Origin: Leifsonia sp. Root1293
GTDB taxonomy: Bacteria > Actinomycetota > Actinomycetes > Actinomycetales > Microbacteriaceae
Length of the DNA: 64,000 nt
NCBI RefSeq assembly: GCF_001425325.1
Contig: NZ_LMEH01000001.1
Coordinates: 481,898-545,897 of the forward strand
Direction: 5' to 3'
A model generated the notes under the pieces. The model was not told the DNA's origin, searched no databases, and saw only the letters and a list, made by a program, of their open reading frames with translations. Both the position numbers and the translations under genes were made by a program. Below are positions 16,817 to 25,928 of this stretch, piece after piece (the first letter of the stretch is position 1; each line of letters begins with the position of its first letter).

Positions 16817-17221
16817 TCAGAGCGCGTCGACGTAGAGCCAGGCTCCCTGCTCCCGCACGAAGGCGCTGTTCTCGTGCTGGGCGTGCGCGACCCCGTCGTG
16901 CTTCGACCGCGCGGTGAACTCCACGGTGCCTGTCGTGTCGAACGGTCCGCCTGCCGTCGTCTCGGCGATCTCGAGCCGGAACCAGCGCACGGACGGATCG
17001 AGCTCGAGCTGCTCCGGCCGGGTCGACGGATGCCACGTTCTCAGGAGGTACGCCACATCGCCGGCCACGTAGGCCGAGTAGCGCGAGCGCATCAGCTGCA
17101 CGGCGGTGGGGGCGAGGGCCGCTCCGCTGTGGAACCGGCCGCAGCAGGAGCCGTAGGTGTCCCCGCTCAGGCAGGGGCATCGGCTGTCGTCGCTCAGCGC
17201 GGGGAAGGCGGTTGCGGTCAT
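16817..17221 (-). CDS. YchJ family protein with SEC-C motif
   Basis: A 134-aa protein of the UPF0225/YchJ group. The N-terminus has the SEC-C-like zinc motif C-P-C-x8-C-C (Cys15, 17, 26, 27), followed by an NTF2-like domain: LMRSRYSAYVAGDVAYLLRTWH is the usual beginning and WFRLEI and GTVEFTARSK are its strands. Function unknown; NTF2-like folds bind small molecules or act as small enzymes. It is read towards the end of the ferritin-like gene and its upstream region is a repeat block. Confidence 0.88.
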   Translation of the reverse strand: MTATAFPALSDDSRCPCLSGDTYGSCCGRFHSGAALAPTAVQLMRSRYSAYVAGDVAYLLRTWHPSTRPEQLELDPSVRWFRLEIAETTAGGPFDTTGTVEFTARSKHDGVAHAQHENSAFVREQGAWLYVDAL

Positions 17222-17241
17222 CTGTCGATCCTGTCACTCTC

Positions 17242-17571
17242 TCGCTCGTCGAGTGGCGCCCGAGCGCAGCGAGGAGTCGCGCCGATTTCAGCGGATCTCG
17301 ATACGCGTCGACTTCGTCGGCGCTACTCGATCTGCGGAGACGTGTCGGCGCTACTCGATCAGCGGGTGCCGACATCTCCTGCCGTTGGTCGAGTAGTGCC
17401 CGAGCGCAGCGAGGACACGTATCGAGACCACGTTCAGCGGGAACGGTGCTTGAGTTGCGCTGATCTCGGCGGATCTCGATACGCGTCGATTTCGTCGGCG
17501 CTACTCGATCTGCGGAGACGTTTCGGCGCTACTCGATCAGCGGAGACGTGTCGGCGCTACTCGATCAGCGG
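17242..17571. repeat. Repeat block with two composite units and amplified tips
   Basis: Two composites: a degenerate one at 17242-17337 and a better one at 17382-17515 (tip CCGTTGGTCGAGTAG, first-unit centre GAGCGCAGCGAGG, second-unit centre CGTCGATTTCGTCGG, tip CTACTCGATCTGCGG). The outer tip CTACTCGATCAGCGG is repeated after each: once at about 17351 and twice more at 17529-17543 and 17557-17571, 28 bp apart. The last copy supplies the stop codon of the luciferase-like gene that ends at 17565. The block lies between two genes read leftward and leaves little room for a separate promoter for the YchJ-like gene. Confidence 0.9.
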
Positions 17572-18581
17572 AGCGCGGGCTTGATGTCACGGACGATCGA
17601 CTCGAGGATGCGCACGTTGAAGTCGACGCCCAACTGGTTGGGAACCGTGACGAGCACTGTGTCCGCGGCCTGTACCGCAGCATCCTGAGCCAGCTCCGCA
17701 GCGATCACGTCGGGCTCGCCGATGTAGCTGCGTCCGAATCGGGCGAGGCCGCCGTCGAGGTGGCCCACCTGGTCTTTCGCGTCGGCCTGAGCCCGCAGCC
17801 CGAAGTACCGTCGCGACTCGTCGTCGATGAGCGGCAGGATGCTGCGGCTCACAGAAACCCGCGGCTCGAAGTCGTGGCCGGCATCAGCCCACGCCTCGCG
17901 GAACATCGCGATCTGCTCGGCCTGCAACTGATCGAACGGCACTCCGGTGTCCTCGGTGAGCAGAGTCGAACTCATCAGGTTCATGCCCTGCTCGGCTGTC
18001 CACACGGCAGTCTTGCGCGTGCCCGCACCCCACCAGATGCGCTGCGGCAGCGACGGGGAGATCGGTTCGATGGCGAGCGGATGCGTCGATCCCGTCATCT
18101 GCGGGTTCGCGTGGGCCAGTCCGGCTCCCGCGATGGCGGCACGGAAGAGCTCGGTGTGATCACGGGCCATGTCGGCATCCGTCTGCCCGTCGGAAGGGAC
18201 GTAGCCGAACGACTCGTAGCCCGCGAGCGCCGTCTCGGGTGACCCCCGGCTGATGCCGAGCTGCAGTCTCTCTCCGGCGATCAGGTCGGCGGCGGCCGCG
18301 GATTCGGCCATGTAGAGGGGGTTCTCGTAGCGCATGTCGATGACCCCGGTGCCGATCTCGATCCGCGAGGTGCGCGCGCCCACCGCTGCCAGAAGCGGGA
18401 ACGGCGATGCGAGCTGGCGGGCGAAGTGGTGCACCCGGAAGTAGGCTCCGTCGACGCCGATCTCCTCGGCCGCCACGGCCAGGTCGATCGACTGCTGCAG
18501 CACGTCGGCTGCGGTGCGGGTGAGGGAGCCCGGCACTGCCTGATAGTGGCCGAACGAGAGGAATCCGATGCGCTTCACCAT
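17565..18581 (-). CDS. LLM class flavin-dependent oxidoreductase
   Basis: A 338-aa luciferase-like monooxygenase fold protein. It begins MVKRIGFLSFGHYQ and contains VHHFARQLASPFPLLAAVGA, IEIGTGVIDMRYENPLYMAE and LQLGISRGSPE, which match the bacterial luciferase/alkanal monooxygenase family. Flavin or F420 use cannot be decided. ATG 18581 is chosen; the open frame upstream is the antisense of the thioesterase gene. The TGA at 17565-17567 lies inside a copy of the intergenic repeat, so insertion of the repeat may have set the present C-terminus (DIKPALR). Confidence 0.88.
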   Translation of the reverse strand: MVKRIGFLSFGHYQAVPGSLTRTAADVLQQSIDLAVAAEEIGVDGAYFRVHHFARQLASPFPLLAAVGARTSRIEIGTGVIDMRYENPLYMAESAAAADLIAGERLQLGISRGSPETALAGYESFGYVPSDGQTDADMARDHTELFRAAIAGAGLAHANPQMTGSTHPLAIEPISPSLPQRIWWGAGTRKTAVWTAEQGMNLMSSTLLTEDTGVPFDQLQAEQIAMFREAWADAGHDFEPRVSVSRSILPLIDDESRRYFGLRAQADAKDQVGHLDGGLARFGRSYIGEPDVIAAELAQDAAVQAADTVLVTVPNQLGVDFNVRILESIVRDIKPALR

Positions 18582-18644
18582 GACCACAGCGTAGGCGGGC
18601 ACCGGACTATTCCGTCGGGCGCAGCTGGGAGGCCCGGTGTTATC

Positions 18645-19169
18645 GTGACGACCGTGACAGACACCGAGCTTCCGACCTCCTCCGCCACCTACACGTGGGT
18701 CGACCCGGCTGTCGGCCTCGCCCAGCTGCCCCAGCTCAGCGGACTGGAATACCTCACCGGCATTCTCGAGGGGCGGATCCCCGAGCCGCCGATCGCGGTG
18801 CTGATGAACATGGACATCGTCGAGGTCTCCGTGGGCGAGGTCGTCTTCGAGACGCGGCCGACCCAGGCGCACTACAACCCCCTCGGTACCATCCACGGCG
18901 GCCTGGCCTGCACAGTGCTCGACACTGTTCTCGGGTGCGCCGCGCACAGCACGCTTCCGGCCGGAACCGGATACACGTCCATCGACATCAGCGTGAGCTA
19001 CGTGCGCCCGATCCAGCCGTCGGCCGGTCCGCTGCGCGCAACGGGACGGGTTCGCAAGAGCGGCACCCGGGTGATCTTCGCCGAGGCCGAACTCACCGAC
19101 AGTGCCGGAAACCTGCTCGCGACGGCCACGAGCAGCCTGCTGGTGTTCGCCCAACGTCCGCCGGTCTGA
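18645..19169 (+). CDS. PaaI-family hotdog thioesterase
   Basis: A 174-aa hotdog-fold protein. GTIHGGLACTVLDTVLGCAA is the family signature, with the HGG motif and a downstream Asp as the catalytic acid; SIDISVSYVRPIQ and RVRKSGTRVIFAEAEL complete the fold. It would hydrolyse an acyl- or aryl-CoA thioester. GTG 18645 is chosen, with GGGAGG about 12 nt upstream; GTG 18654 is an alternative. It is divergent from the luciferase-like gene, 63 nt away. Confidence 0.88.
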   Translation: MTTVTDTELPTSSATYTWVDPAVGLAQLPQLSGLEYLTGILEGRIPEPPIAVLMNMDIVEVSVGEVVFETRPTQAHYNPLGTIHGGLACTVLDTVLGCAAHSTLPAGTGYTSIDISVSYVRPIQPSAGPLRATGRVRKSGTRVIFAEAELTDSAGNLLATATSSLLVFAQRPPV

Positions 19170-19200
19170 GCGCGCGACGGGCGGAGCAGCTCGAAGGCGC

Positions 19201-20178
19201 TCAGCCCGCCAGCCGATCGAACACGGCGTCGAGTTCCGCGTCGACGACCTGCGCCTCCGGATGCGCGTCGTGCCACGCGATCATCTCGGCTGCTCCCTCC
19301 CAGAACGGCACCGTGGTCGCGAACTCCGGCACCAGCGCCTTCACCTTGGAGTTGTCGAACACCATGGAGTGGGCCTTGTCGCCGATGAGGCCGGGGCCGA
19401 GCTCGGGGTGCGCTGCTGCGATCGCGTCGGAAGCCACGTGCACGAGTACGGGCTCGACGCCGGCTGCCTCGCCGAGCCATCCGTAGATCTGGTTCCAGGT
19501 CGGTGCGTGGTCTCCGGTGATGTGGAAGGTGTCGCCGACGGCATACGGATTGCCGAGCAGCCCCGCGAAGCCGACCGCGAAGTCGCGGGTGTGGGTGATC
19601 GTCCAGAGGCTGGTGCCGTCTCCATGCACGACGACCGGTTTGCCGGCGCGCATCCGCGCGATGTCGGTCCATCCTCCCGACGTCGGCAGGAGCGTGCGGT
19701 CATAGGTGTGCGACGGCCGCACGATCGTCGCCGGAAATCCGCGCTCCCTGTAGGCACGCACGAGGAGGTCCTCGCAGGCGATCTTGTCGCGGGAGTACTG
19801 CCAGAACGGGTTGCGCAGCGGCGTCGACTCCGTCACCGGCAGTCGCGAAGGGGGCGTCTGGTAAGCGGAGGCGGAGCTGATGAACACGTACTGGCCCACC
19901 CGCCCTTCGAACAGATCGACGTCGGCCTGCACGTGCTCCGGGGTGAAGGCGAGAAACTCGGCGACGACGTCGAACTCGGCGTCGCCGACGGCGTCGCGCA
20001 CGCTCGCGGGATCGCGGAGGTCGGCCGTCAGGCGGCGGACGGCATCCGGCAGCGGTCGCAGGCGCGACTCGCCCCGGTTCAGCACTGTCACGTCATGGCC
20101 GAGTTCGATGGCGCGGGAGACGGATGCAGCGCTGATGACGCCGGTGCCGCCGAGGAACAGGATGCTCTTGCTCATCAT
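19201..20178 (-). CDS. NAD-dependent epimerase/dehydratase family protein
   Basis: A 325-aa atypical extended SDR beginning MMSKSILFLGGTGVISAA, with a GGTG-x-x-S nucleotide loop. The catalytic pair is YSRDK in the WQYSRDKIACED segment. It resembles the isoflavone-reductase and plastid RNA-binding CSP41-like branch used for sugar-nucleotide or small reductase roles. Two start ATGs are adjacent (20178 and 20175). Substrate unknown. It converges on the thioesterase gene and is divergent from the F420-type oxidoreductase. Confidence 0.85.
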   Translation of the reverse strand: MMSKSILFLGGTGVISAASVSRAIELGHDVTVLNRGESRLRPLPDAVRRLTADLRDPASVRDAVGDAEFDVVAEFLAFTPEHVQADVDLFEGRVGQYVFISSASAYQTPPSRLPVTESTPLRNPFWQYSRDKIACEDLLVRAYRERGFPATIVRPSHTYDRTLLPTSGGWTDIARMRAGKPVVVHGDGTSLWTITHTRDFAVGFAGLLGNPYAVGDTFHITGDHAPTWNQIYGWLGEAAGVEPVLVHVASDAIAAAHPELGPGLIGDKAHSMVFDNSKVKALVPEFATTVPFWEGAAEMIAWHDAHPEAQVVDAELDAVFDRLAG

Positions 20179-20246
20179 CCGATCATGGCACGGGAGAGCG
20201 AAGTGCCTCATGCGGGCAGTCGCACCTCGGCCGTAGGCTGGCGATC

Positions 20247-21236
20247 ATGGATTTCGGACTCTTCATTCCCCAGGGCTGGCGCCACGACCTTCTCAACATC
20301 GACCCGGCCGATCAGTGGGAGACGATGAACTCCCTCGCCCAGCACGCCGACGCCGGCCCCTGGGACTCGCTCTGGGTGTACGACCACTTCCACACGGTTC
20401 CCGTGCCGTCCGAGGAGGCCACGCATGAGGCGTGGACTCTCATGGCGGCGTTCGCGGCGACGACGTCGCGCGTGAAGCTCGGCCAGATGTGCACGTGCAT
20501 GAGCTACCGCAACCCCGCCTACCTCGCCAAGATCGCTGCGACAGTCGACATCATCTCGGGCGGCAGAACGCAGATGGGTATCGGCGGCGGATGGTACGAG
20601 CACGAGTGGCGCGCCTACGGCTACGGGTTCCCACCCGTGGCCGAGAGGCTGGCCCGGCTGCGCGAGGGCGTCGAGATCTTCCACCAGGCCTGGACGACCG
20701 GCAGCGCGACCCTCGACGGCAAGCACTACCAGGTCGACGGCGCCATCGTGCGGCCCCTCCCGTTGCAGCAGGGCGGCATCCCGATGTGGATCGCCGGCGG
20801 CGGCGAGAAGGTGACGCTGAAGATCGCGGCGCAGTACGCGAGCCACACCAACTTCACCGGAACCCTCGAGGAGTTCGACCACAAGAGCGAGGTGCTCCGC
20901 GGACACTGCGACGCGATCGGACGCGACTTCGCGTCGATCACCCGATCGTCGAACTTCAACACCATCGTCGCCGCCACGGAAGCTGAGGTCGGCGATCGCA
21001 TCGACGCACTGCACGCCCGGGTGCTGCCCTACCTCGGCGAGACCAAGGCGGCCGAGTTCATCGCCGAGTATCGCGGCGGAACGCCGGCGGTCGGCACCCC
21101 GGAGCAGGTCGTCGAGCGCCTGCTCGAACGGCGCGAGCACGGTCTCGGGTACGCCATCCACTACTTCCCCGAAGCGGCCTACGACAGGTCGGGCATCGAG
21201 CTGTTCGAGCGCGAGGTCATGCCGGCGCTCGCCTGA
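20247..21236 (+). CDS. LLM class F420-dependent oxidoreductase
   Basis: A 329-aa luciferase-like protein of the F420-dependent group: DFGLFIPQGW at the N-terminus, VYDHFHTVPV, MCTCMSYRNPAYLAKIAAT and RTQMGIGGGWYEHEW are its usual blocks. F420-dependent members move a hydride from reduced deazaflavin to a substrate, consistent with an actinobacterial host. It is the first of two rightward luciferase-like genes and about 100 nt separate them. The substrate is unknown. Confidence 0.88.
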   Translation: MDFGLFIPQGWRHDLLNIDPADQWETMNSLAQHADAGPWDSLWVYDHFHTVPVPSEEATHEAWTLMAAFAATTSRVKLGQMCTCMSYRNPAYLAKIAATVDIISGGRTQMGIGGGWYEHEWRAYGYGFPPVAERLARLREGVEIFHQAWTTGSATLDGKHYQVDGAIVRPLPLQQGGIPMWIAGGGEKVTLKIAAQYASHTNFTGTLEEFDHKSEVLRGHCDAIGRDFASITRSSNFNTIVAATEAEVGDRIDALHARVLPYLGETKAAEFIAEYRGGTPAVGTPEQVVERLLERREHGLGYAIHYFPEAAYDRSGIELFEREVMPALA

Positions 21237-21338
21237 TGGCGTCATCCGCCGTCGCCTGTGCATCGGGAATAGGCGGATGCATCCGGCCGTTGCTGGTACA
21301 TGCAAACGTATGAAGTAATCGAGTAGTCAGGAGCCCTC

Positions 21339-22379
21339 ATGGCACAGCAGGTCGAGTTCGGAGTCGACACCTTCGGCGATGTCACGGTCGACGCGAACGG
21401 GGACAGGCTGTCGCAGGCCGAGGTGCTGCGGAACGTCGTGGCCCAGGGCGTACTGGCCGACCAGGTGGGGCTGGACTTCTTCGGTCTCGGCGAGCACCAC
21501 CGCGACGACTTCGCCGTGTCGGCTCCCGAGGTCGTGCTCGCGGCGATCGCCGCGAAGACCGAGCGCATCCACCTCGGCTCGGCTGTCACCGTGCTCAGCT
21601 CCGACGACCCGGTGCGCGTGTTCCAGCGCTTCGCCACCCTCGACGGCATCTCCGACGGACGCGCCGAGGTGATTCTCGGGCGAGGGTCCTTCACCGAGTC
21701 GTTCCCGTTGTTCGGCTACCAGCTCAGCGAGTACGAGGACCTGTTCGAGGAGAAGCTGCAGCTCTTCGCCGAGCTGGTCAAGGAGAAGCCTGTCACCTGG
21801 GAGGGCCGCAAGCGCGCCGCCCTGGTGAACCAGGAGGTGTACCCGAAGACCGCGTCCGGCGCTCTCAAGGCGTGGATCGGCGTCGGCGGCTCTCCGGAGT
21901 CCGTTGTGCGGGCGGCGACATATGGTTACCCGCTCATGCTCGCCATCATCGGGGGCGCGCCAGCGCGCTTCCGTCCTTTCGTCGACCTCTACCACCGCGC
22001 GCTGGCGCAGCTCGGCACGCCGACTCTGCCCGTGGGCGTGCACTCGCCCGGACACATCGCCGATACCGATGCGCAGGCCCGCGAGGAGCTGTGGCCGCAC
22101 CACCAGGCCATGATCACGCGCATCGGCCGGGAGCGCGGCTGGGGTCCGATCACCCGGGACACCTTCGAGAACGAAGCCGACGAGGGTGCGCTCAACGTCG
22201 GTTCGCCCGAGACCGTCGCCCGCAAGATCGCTGCGACGGTGCGCGATCTCGGCATCCAGCGCTTCGACCTCAAGTACTCCAACGGCACGCTCTCGCACGA
22301 GAAGCTCATGCGCAGCATCGAGCTCTACGGCACCGTCGTGGTTCCCCGGGTGCGTGAGCTCCTGGCCGCCGACGAGTAG
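21339..22379 (+). CDS. LLM class flavin-dependent oxidoreductase
   Basis: A 346-aa luciferase-like protein: GVDTFGDVTVDANG, FFGLGEHHRDDFAVSAP, HLGSAVTVLSSDDPVRVFQ and AEVILGRGSFTESFPLFGY are the blocks of the group that includes the YhbW-like and alkanal monooxygenase-like enzymes. ATG 21339 has AGGAG about 7 nt upstream. It is not closely similar to the two neighbouring luciferase-like proteins, so the cluster of three is not a recent tandem duplication. Probably FMN-dependent. Substrate unknown. Confidence 0.88.
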   Translation: MAQQVEFGVDTFGDVTVDANGDRLSQAEVLRNVVAQGVLADQVGLDFFGLGEHHRDDFAVSAPEVVLAAIAAKTERIHLGSAVTVLSSDDPVRVFQRFATLDGISDGRAEVILGRGSFTESFPLFGYQLSEYEDLFEEKLQLFAELVKEKPVTWEGRKRAALVNQEVYPKTASGALKAWIGVGGSPESVVRAATYGYPLMLAIIGGAPARFRPFVDLYHRALAQLGTPTLPVGVHSPGHIADTDAQAREELWPHHQAMITRIGRERGWGPITRDTFENEADEGALNVGSPETVARKIAATVRDLGIQRFDLKYSNGTLSHEKLMRSIELYGTVVVPRVRELLAADE

Positions 22380-22430
22380 ACCGGCATTCGCCGGCGTCGC
22401 GAGCCATCGGCGCGCGGCGCCGGCGGTCAC

Positions 22431-22802
22431 TCAGTGACCGCGGAGCTCCTCGAGGTCGCGGCGCTCGCGCTTCGTCGGACGGCCGGCACCGCGATCCCGC
22501 ACGGGCACTGAAGCGACGGCCTCACGCGGTGGTGGCGGGGGAGTTTTGTCGATCATCGCTGCGGCGGCGACCTCGGCGCCGACGCGCTTCACGATGATGC
22601 GCTGCACCACCATGATGCGATCGAAGCCGTTCGCGCGCACGCGAATCTCGTCGCCGATCCGAACCGGCTGCGCGGCCTTCACCCTCTCGCCGTTCACCCG
22701 GACATGCCCCGCGCGGCATGCTGCCGTGGCGAGCGAGCGCGTCTTGAACTGACGCACCGCCCACAGCCACGCATCGACGCGCGCTGTCGTCATGGCATCC
22801 AT
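22431..22802 (-). CDS. S4 domain RNA-binding protein (Hsp15-like)
   Basis: A 123-aa protein. The S4 domain occupies about 6-70 (RVDAWLWAVRQFKTRSLATA and CRAGHVRVNGERVKAAQPV), as in Hsp15, which binds stalled 50S subunits carrying nascent chains. The C-terminus is basic and proline-rich (KTPPPPPREA, RPTKRERRDLEELRGH). The start may be the ATG at 22802 or the one three codons later. It begins only 9 nt after crtEb and in the same direction, so it may be cotranscribed with the carotenoid operon. Confidence 0.85.
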   Translation of the reverse strand: MDAMTTARVDAWLWAVRQFKTRSLATAACRAGHVRVNGERVKAAQPVRIGDEIRVRANGFDRIMVVQRIIVKRVGAEVAAAAMIDKTPPPPPREAVASVPVRDRGAGRPTKRERRDLEELRGH

Positions 22803-22811
22803 CGCACCAGA

Positions 22812-23720
22812 CTAACCGCGGATGATGCTCCACCAGATGAGCAGCATGGTCACGAGGAAACCGACGACGAAGTTGATGGCCAGGAAGTGTCGCCAGCCGC
22901 GGTTGGCTGCGGCGGAGTCGGCATCCGACACCGACCAGAACGGAACGGCCGAGAAGATGTACGGCAGCACCAGAACCGAGGCGAGCGGTCCTGGCCACTC
23001 CGTCGCCAGCATGAGCAGGCCGCCGAGAGCCCAGAACAGCACGGCGAGGCGCACCGTGCGAGCAGCCCCGAACCAGGTGGCGATCGATGCGATGCCGCCC
23101 TCCCGGTCCGGCACGACGTCCTGCACCGCGCCGAAGGCATGGCTCGCCATGCCCCAGAGGAAGAATGCCACGAGGATGGCGAGCAGTTGCGGGGTGAACG
23201 TCGCGCCGGCGACGGCCAGGGCATAGACGGCCGGACTCACGAAATGCGCGCTCGACGTGGCTGAATCGAGGAACGGGCGCTCCTTGAAACGCAGGCCGGG
23301 AACCGAGTAGGCGAGAACGGCGAACAGGCTGATCGCCAGCACCAGCCACGACCACGGTTCGTCTGTTCCCCCGAGCACGAGCATGGCGATCACGAAGACG
23401 GCGCTGGATCCGACGCCCCAGCCGATCACAGCTCGATGAACACGCGGGTCGAGCATGGCTCCCTCGACGCCGCCCTTGCGGGGATTGCGCAGGTCGGACT
23501 CGTAGTCGAAGACGTCGTTGATGCCGTACATGAGGAGGTTGTACGGGATCAGGAAGAACAGGGTTCCCACCACGAACAGCGCGTCGATGCGGCCTGTCGT
23601 GAGGAGGTAGGCCGCCGCGAACGGGTACGCCGTGTTGATCCAGCTCAGCGGCCGAGACGAGAGTACGACCTGTCGCAGCACACCGGCGCGCGGGGCGGCA
23701 TCCGTGTGATCGGCGCTCAT
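22812..23720 (-). CDS. crtEb: Lycopene elongase, UbiA family prenyltransferase
   Basis: A 302-aa polytopic prenyltransferase. The first prenyl-diphosphate-binding motif is NDVFDYESD (68-76), followed by RNPRKGG; a second acidic site is in AVQDVVPDREGG. In the known C50 pathway CrtEb adds two C5 units (from dimethylallyl diphosphate) to the ends of lycopene, giving the open-chain C50 flavuxanthin. Its position at the end of the operon after two small cyclase subunits matches the Corynebacterium glutamicum layout. The start ATG overlaps crtYf by 4 nt. Confidence 0.92.
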   Translation of the reverse strand: MSADHTDAAPRAGVLRQVVLSSRPLSWINTAYPFAAAYLLTTGRIDALFVVGTLFFLIPYNLLMYGINDVFDYESDLRNPRKGGVEGAMLDPRVHRAVIGWGVGSSAVFVIAMLVLGGTDEPWSWLVLAISLFAVLAYSVPGLRFKERPFLDSATSSAHFVSPAVYALAVAGATFTPQLLAILVAFFLWGMASHAFGAVQDVVPDREGGIASIATWFGAARTVRLAVLFWALGGLLMLATEWPGPLASVLVLPYIFSAVPFWSVSDADSAAANRGWRHFLAINFVVGFLVTMLLIWWSIIRG

Positions 23721-24022
23721 CTCTCGTCCTGTTCGTCGCGGCTCAGCAGTACCCAGATCGACGGTAACAGCAGGGCTCCCGCCAGCGGGTAGGCGAAGTC
23801 CTCGATGGGGGCCAGCCCGAGGTCGACACCACTGCGGCCGGCGTCGGAGTAGACCATGAGTCCGACGGCGATCATGATGTTGTCGAACACCGCCGTGAGC
23901 ACGAACAGCACGACGACGGTCAGCGCGATCGGGGTGATGAGCCGGGGACGACGCCGGAGGGCGAACGCCGCGACGACGGCGACGACGGCCAGCACGATGA
24001 GGTTCAGGGTCAGGTAGGTCAT
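23717..24022 (-). CDS. crtYf: C50 carotenoid cyclase subunit
   Basis: A 101-aa membrane protein with three hydrophobic segments, one of a pair of small lycopene-cyclase-domain subunits. It includes LTAVFDNIMIAVGLMVYSD and APIEDFAYPLAGALLLPSIW, where the acidic motifs belong to the cyclase active site. CrtYe and CrtYf form a heterodimer that cyclises the C50 chain ends; ring type (epsilon, beta or gamma) cannot be read from motifs by eye. The gene overlaps both neighbours by 4 nt. Confidence 0.88.
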   Translation of the reverse strand: MTYLTLNLIVLAVVAVVAAFALRRRPRLITPIALTVVVLFVLTAVFDNIMIAVGLMVYSDAGRSGVDLGLAPIEDFAYPLAGALLLPSIWVLLSRDEQDER

Positions 24023-24342
24023 GCGCGCCGCCTGGCCGCGAGCAGGAGCTGGAACAGGGCGACGAGGTTCATCGTCAGATAGCAGAGGAACGCGAGGAAG
24101 AAAGCCTCCTCGAGGGGGAGTTCCGGAGCGAGGAGTATGCCGGTCATGTACGAGGTCTCGCCACGGCTGAACAGGCCGAGGCTGATTCCCACCAGGTCCC
24201 AGATGAGGAAGAACACCAGGCCCGAGATGAGCACGACGGCGGCGCGCACCGGCGAACGCCAGAAGAACAGCCGGTACCGCCAGTCGAGCACCACCATCCC
24301 CGCCAGGCTCACCAGGAGCGCACCGAGGTAGGCGAAGGTCAC
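24019..24342 (-). CDS. crtYe: C50 carotenoid cyclase subunit
   Basis: A 107-aa, three-span membrane protein and partner of the next gene. It begins MTFAYLGALLVSLAGMVVLDW and has ELPLEEAFFLAFLCYLTMN, the PxEE acidic motif characteristic of heterodimeric lycopene cyclases. It is predicted to be the second subunit of the C50 end-group cyclase. Start and stop overlap crtI and crtYf by 4 nt each. Confidence 0.88.
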   Translation of the reverse strand: MTFAYLGALLVSLAGMVVLDWRYRLFFWRSPVRAAVVLISGLVFFLIWDLVGISLGLFSRGETSYMTGILLAPELPLEEAFFLAFLCYLTMNLVALFQLLLAARRRA

Positions 24343-25928
24343 CGGCTCTCCGCCGGCGCCGGCGCGGGTGTCGGCAAGGGCTCGCTGGACGGCGTGGCCG
24401 TGGTGTCGCCGTTCATGCGTTTGAAGGCGATCTCAGCGCTGATCAGGCACATCGGCAGGCCGATGCCGGGGATGGTGCTACCGCCGGCGTAGAAGAGCCC
24501 GTCGAGCTGGCGCGAGGAGTTGCGGCCGCGGAGGAAGGCGCTCTGCCGCAGCGTGTGCGCTGGTCCGAGGGCACCGCCCATCCACGAGTTGAGGTCGGCT
24601 GCGAAGTCGCCGGGACCGACGGTTCGCCGCACCACGATGCGCTCGGCGAGATCGGGGATCCCGGACCAGTCGGCGAGGCGGTCGATGGCGGCATCCGCCA
24701 CCTGCTCGACCTGGAGGTCGCCGTCTCCGTCGATGCCACCGCGGCCGATGCTGACATCGGCCGGCACGGGGATGAGCAGGAACAGGTTGCTGTGCCCGGC
24801 CGGCGCCACGCCCGGGTCCGTCGCGCTGGGCATGCACACGTAGAACGACGCGGGGTCGGGAATGCCGGGCTTCGAGCCGAAGATGCGGTCGAAGTTCGCG
24901 CGCCAGTCCGAGGTGAAGAACAGGGTGTGATGGGCGAGCGGCGGCAGGTCGCCGCGCACACCGAGCATCACGAGCACCGCGCCGGGTCCCGACATGCGGC
25001 GGTTCCACCAGCGCTCGGGGTAGGTGCGAACGCTCTCGTCGACGAGCTCGGTCTCGGTGTGGTGCAGGTCGGCGGCCGAGACCACCTCGTCGGCGGACAG
25101 GGTGATGCTGTGCCCGCCGGCGTCGACGTAGGTCGCCCCCGAGACGGATGCTCCCACCGAGGTGACGGCATCGATGGAGGTCACCCGCGCTTCCGTGATG
25201 ATCTGCACGCCCTGCTCGCGGGCGAGGCGGGCGATGACGTCGATCAGGTGGGAGAAGCCGCCCTGCGGGTAGAGCACGCCGTCGGCCAGGTCCATGTGGC
25301 TCATGAGGTGGTACATCGCCGGGGTGCGCTCGGGGGAGGAGCCGAGGAAGACCGCCGGGTAGCCGAGGATCTGCCGCAGCCTGTTGTCCTTGACGTAGCC
25401 TGCGACGAACTTGTCGAGGGGCTGGAGCAGCAGGCGGGCGAGGCGGCCTCCGCGCTTCAGCACCGCGGAGTCGAGGAACGGCCGGAAGGACTGGAAGCTC
25501 GTGTAGAGGAATCGCTCGACGGCGTCGTCGTATGTGGCTTTCGCCGACTCGAGGTAGCGCTCGAGCGCGCGACCCGCTCCAGGTTCGATCCGCTCGAAGG
25601 TGCGGATGTTCTCCTCGCGGGAGGCGCGGATGTCGATGGGCTCTGCGTGACCCTCGAAGTACACCCTGTACCCGGGATCGAGCAGAGTGAGGTCCAGCTC
25701 CTCGGCGGCCGAGGTGCCGAGGAGCTTGAAGAAGTGGTCGAAGACCTCGGGCATGAGGTACCACGACGGACCCGTGTCGAAGGTGAAGCCGTCCTTCTCC
25801 CATGATCCGGCGCGGCCGCCCAGCTCGCTCCGTGCCTCGAGCAGGGTCACCTCCCGACCGTCGCGGGCGAGCAGGGCCGCAGTGGCGAGGCCGGCGATGC
25901 CGCCGCCGATGACGATGGTGTGGGTCAT
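24339..25928 (-). CDS. crtI: Phytoene desaturase
   Basis: A 529-aa flavoprotein. The FAD-binding signature VIGGGIAGLATAALLARDG is at the N-terminus and the C-terminal family motif reads FYAGGSTIPGIGLPMCLISA. It converts phytoene to lycopene by four desaturations at the membrane. The length is normal for the family. The gene overlaps crtB upstream and crtYe downstream by 4 nt each. The product lycopene is then handled by CrtEb and the cyclase subunits encoded next. Confidence 0.95.
   Translation of the reverse strand: MTHTIVIGGGIAGLATAALLARDGREVTLLEARSELGGRAGSWEKDGFTFDTGPSWYLMPEVFDHFFKLLGTSAAEELDLTLLDPGYRVYFEGHAEPIDIRASREENIRTFERIEPGAGRALERYLESAKATYDDAVERFLYTSFQSFRPFLDSAVLKRGGRLARLLLQPLDKFVAGYVKDNRLRQILGYPAVFLGSSPERTPAMYHLMSHMDLADGVLYPQGGFSHLIDVIARLAREQGVQIITEARVTSIDAVTSVGASVSGATYVDAGGHSITLSADEVVSAADLHHTETELVDESVRTYPERWWNRRMSGPGAVLVMLGVRGDLPPLAHHTLFFTSDWRANFDRIFGSKPGIPDPASFYVCMPSATDPGVAPAGHSNLFLLIPVPADVSIGRGGIDGDGDLQVEQVADAAIDRLADWSGIPDLAERIVVRRTVGPGDFAADLNSWMGGALGPAHTLRQSAFLRGRNSSRQLDGLFYAGGSTIPGIGLPMCLISAEIAFKRMNGDTTATPSSEPLPTPAPAPAESR

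Noticed and set aside
17565-22379. Tandem duplication of luciferase-like oxidoreductase genes
   Set aside because: The three proteins belong to different subgroups with distinct conserved blocks, so recent duplication is unlikely.
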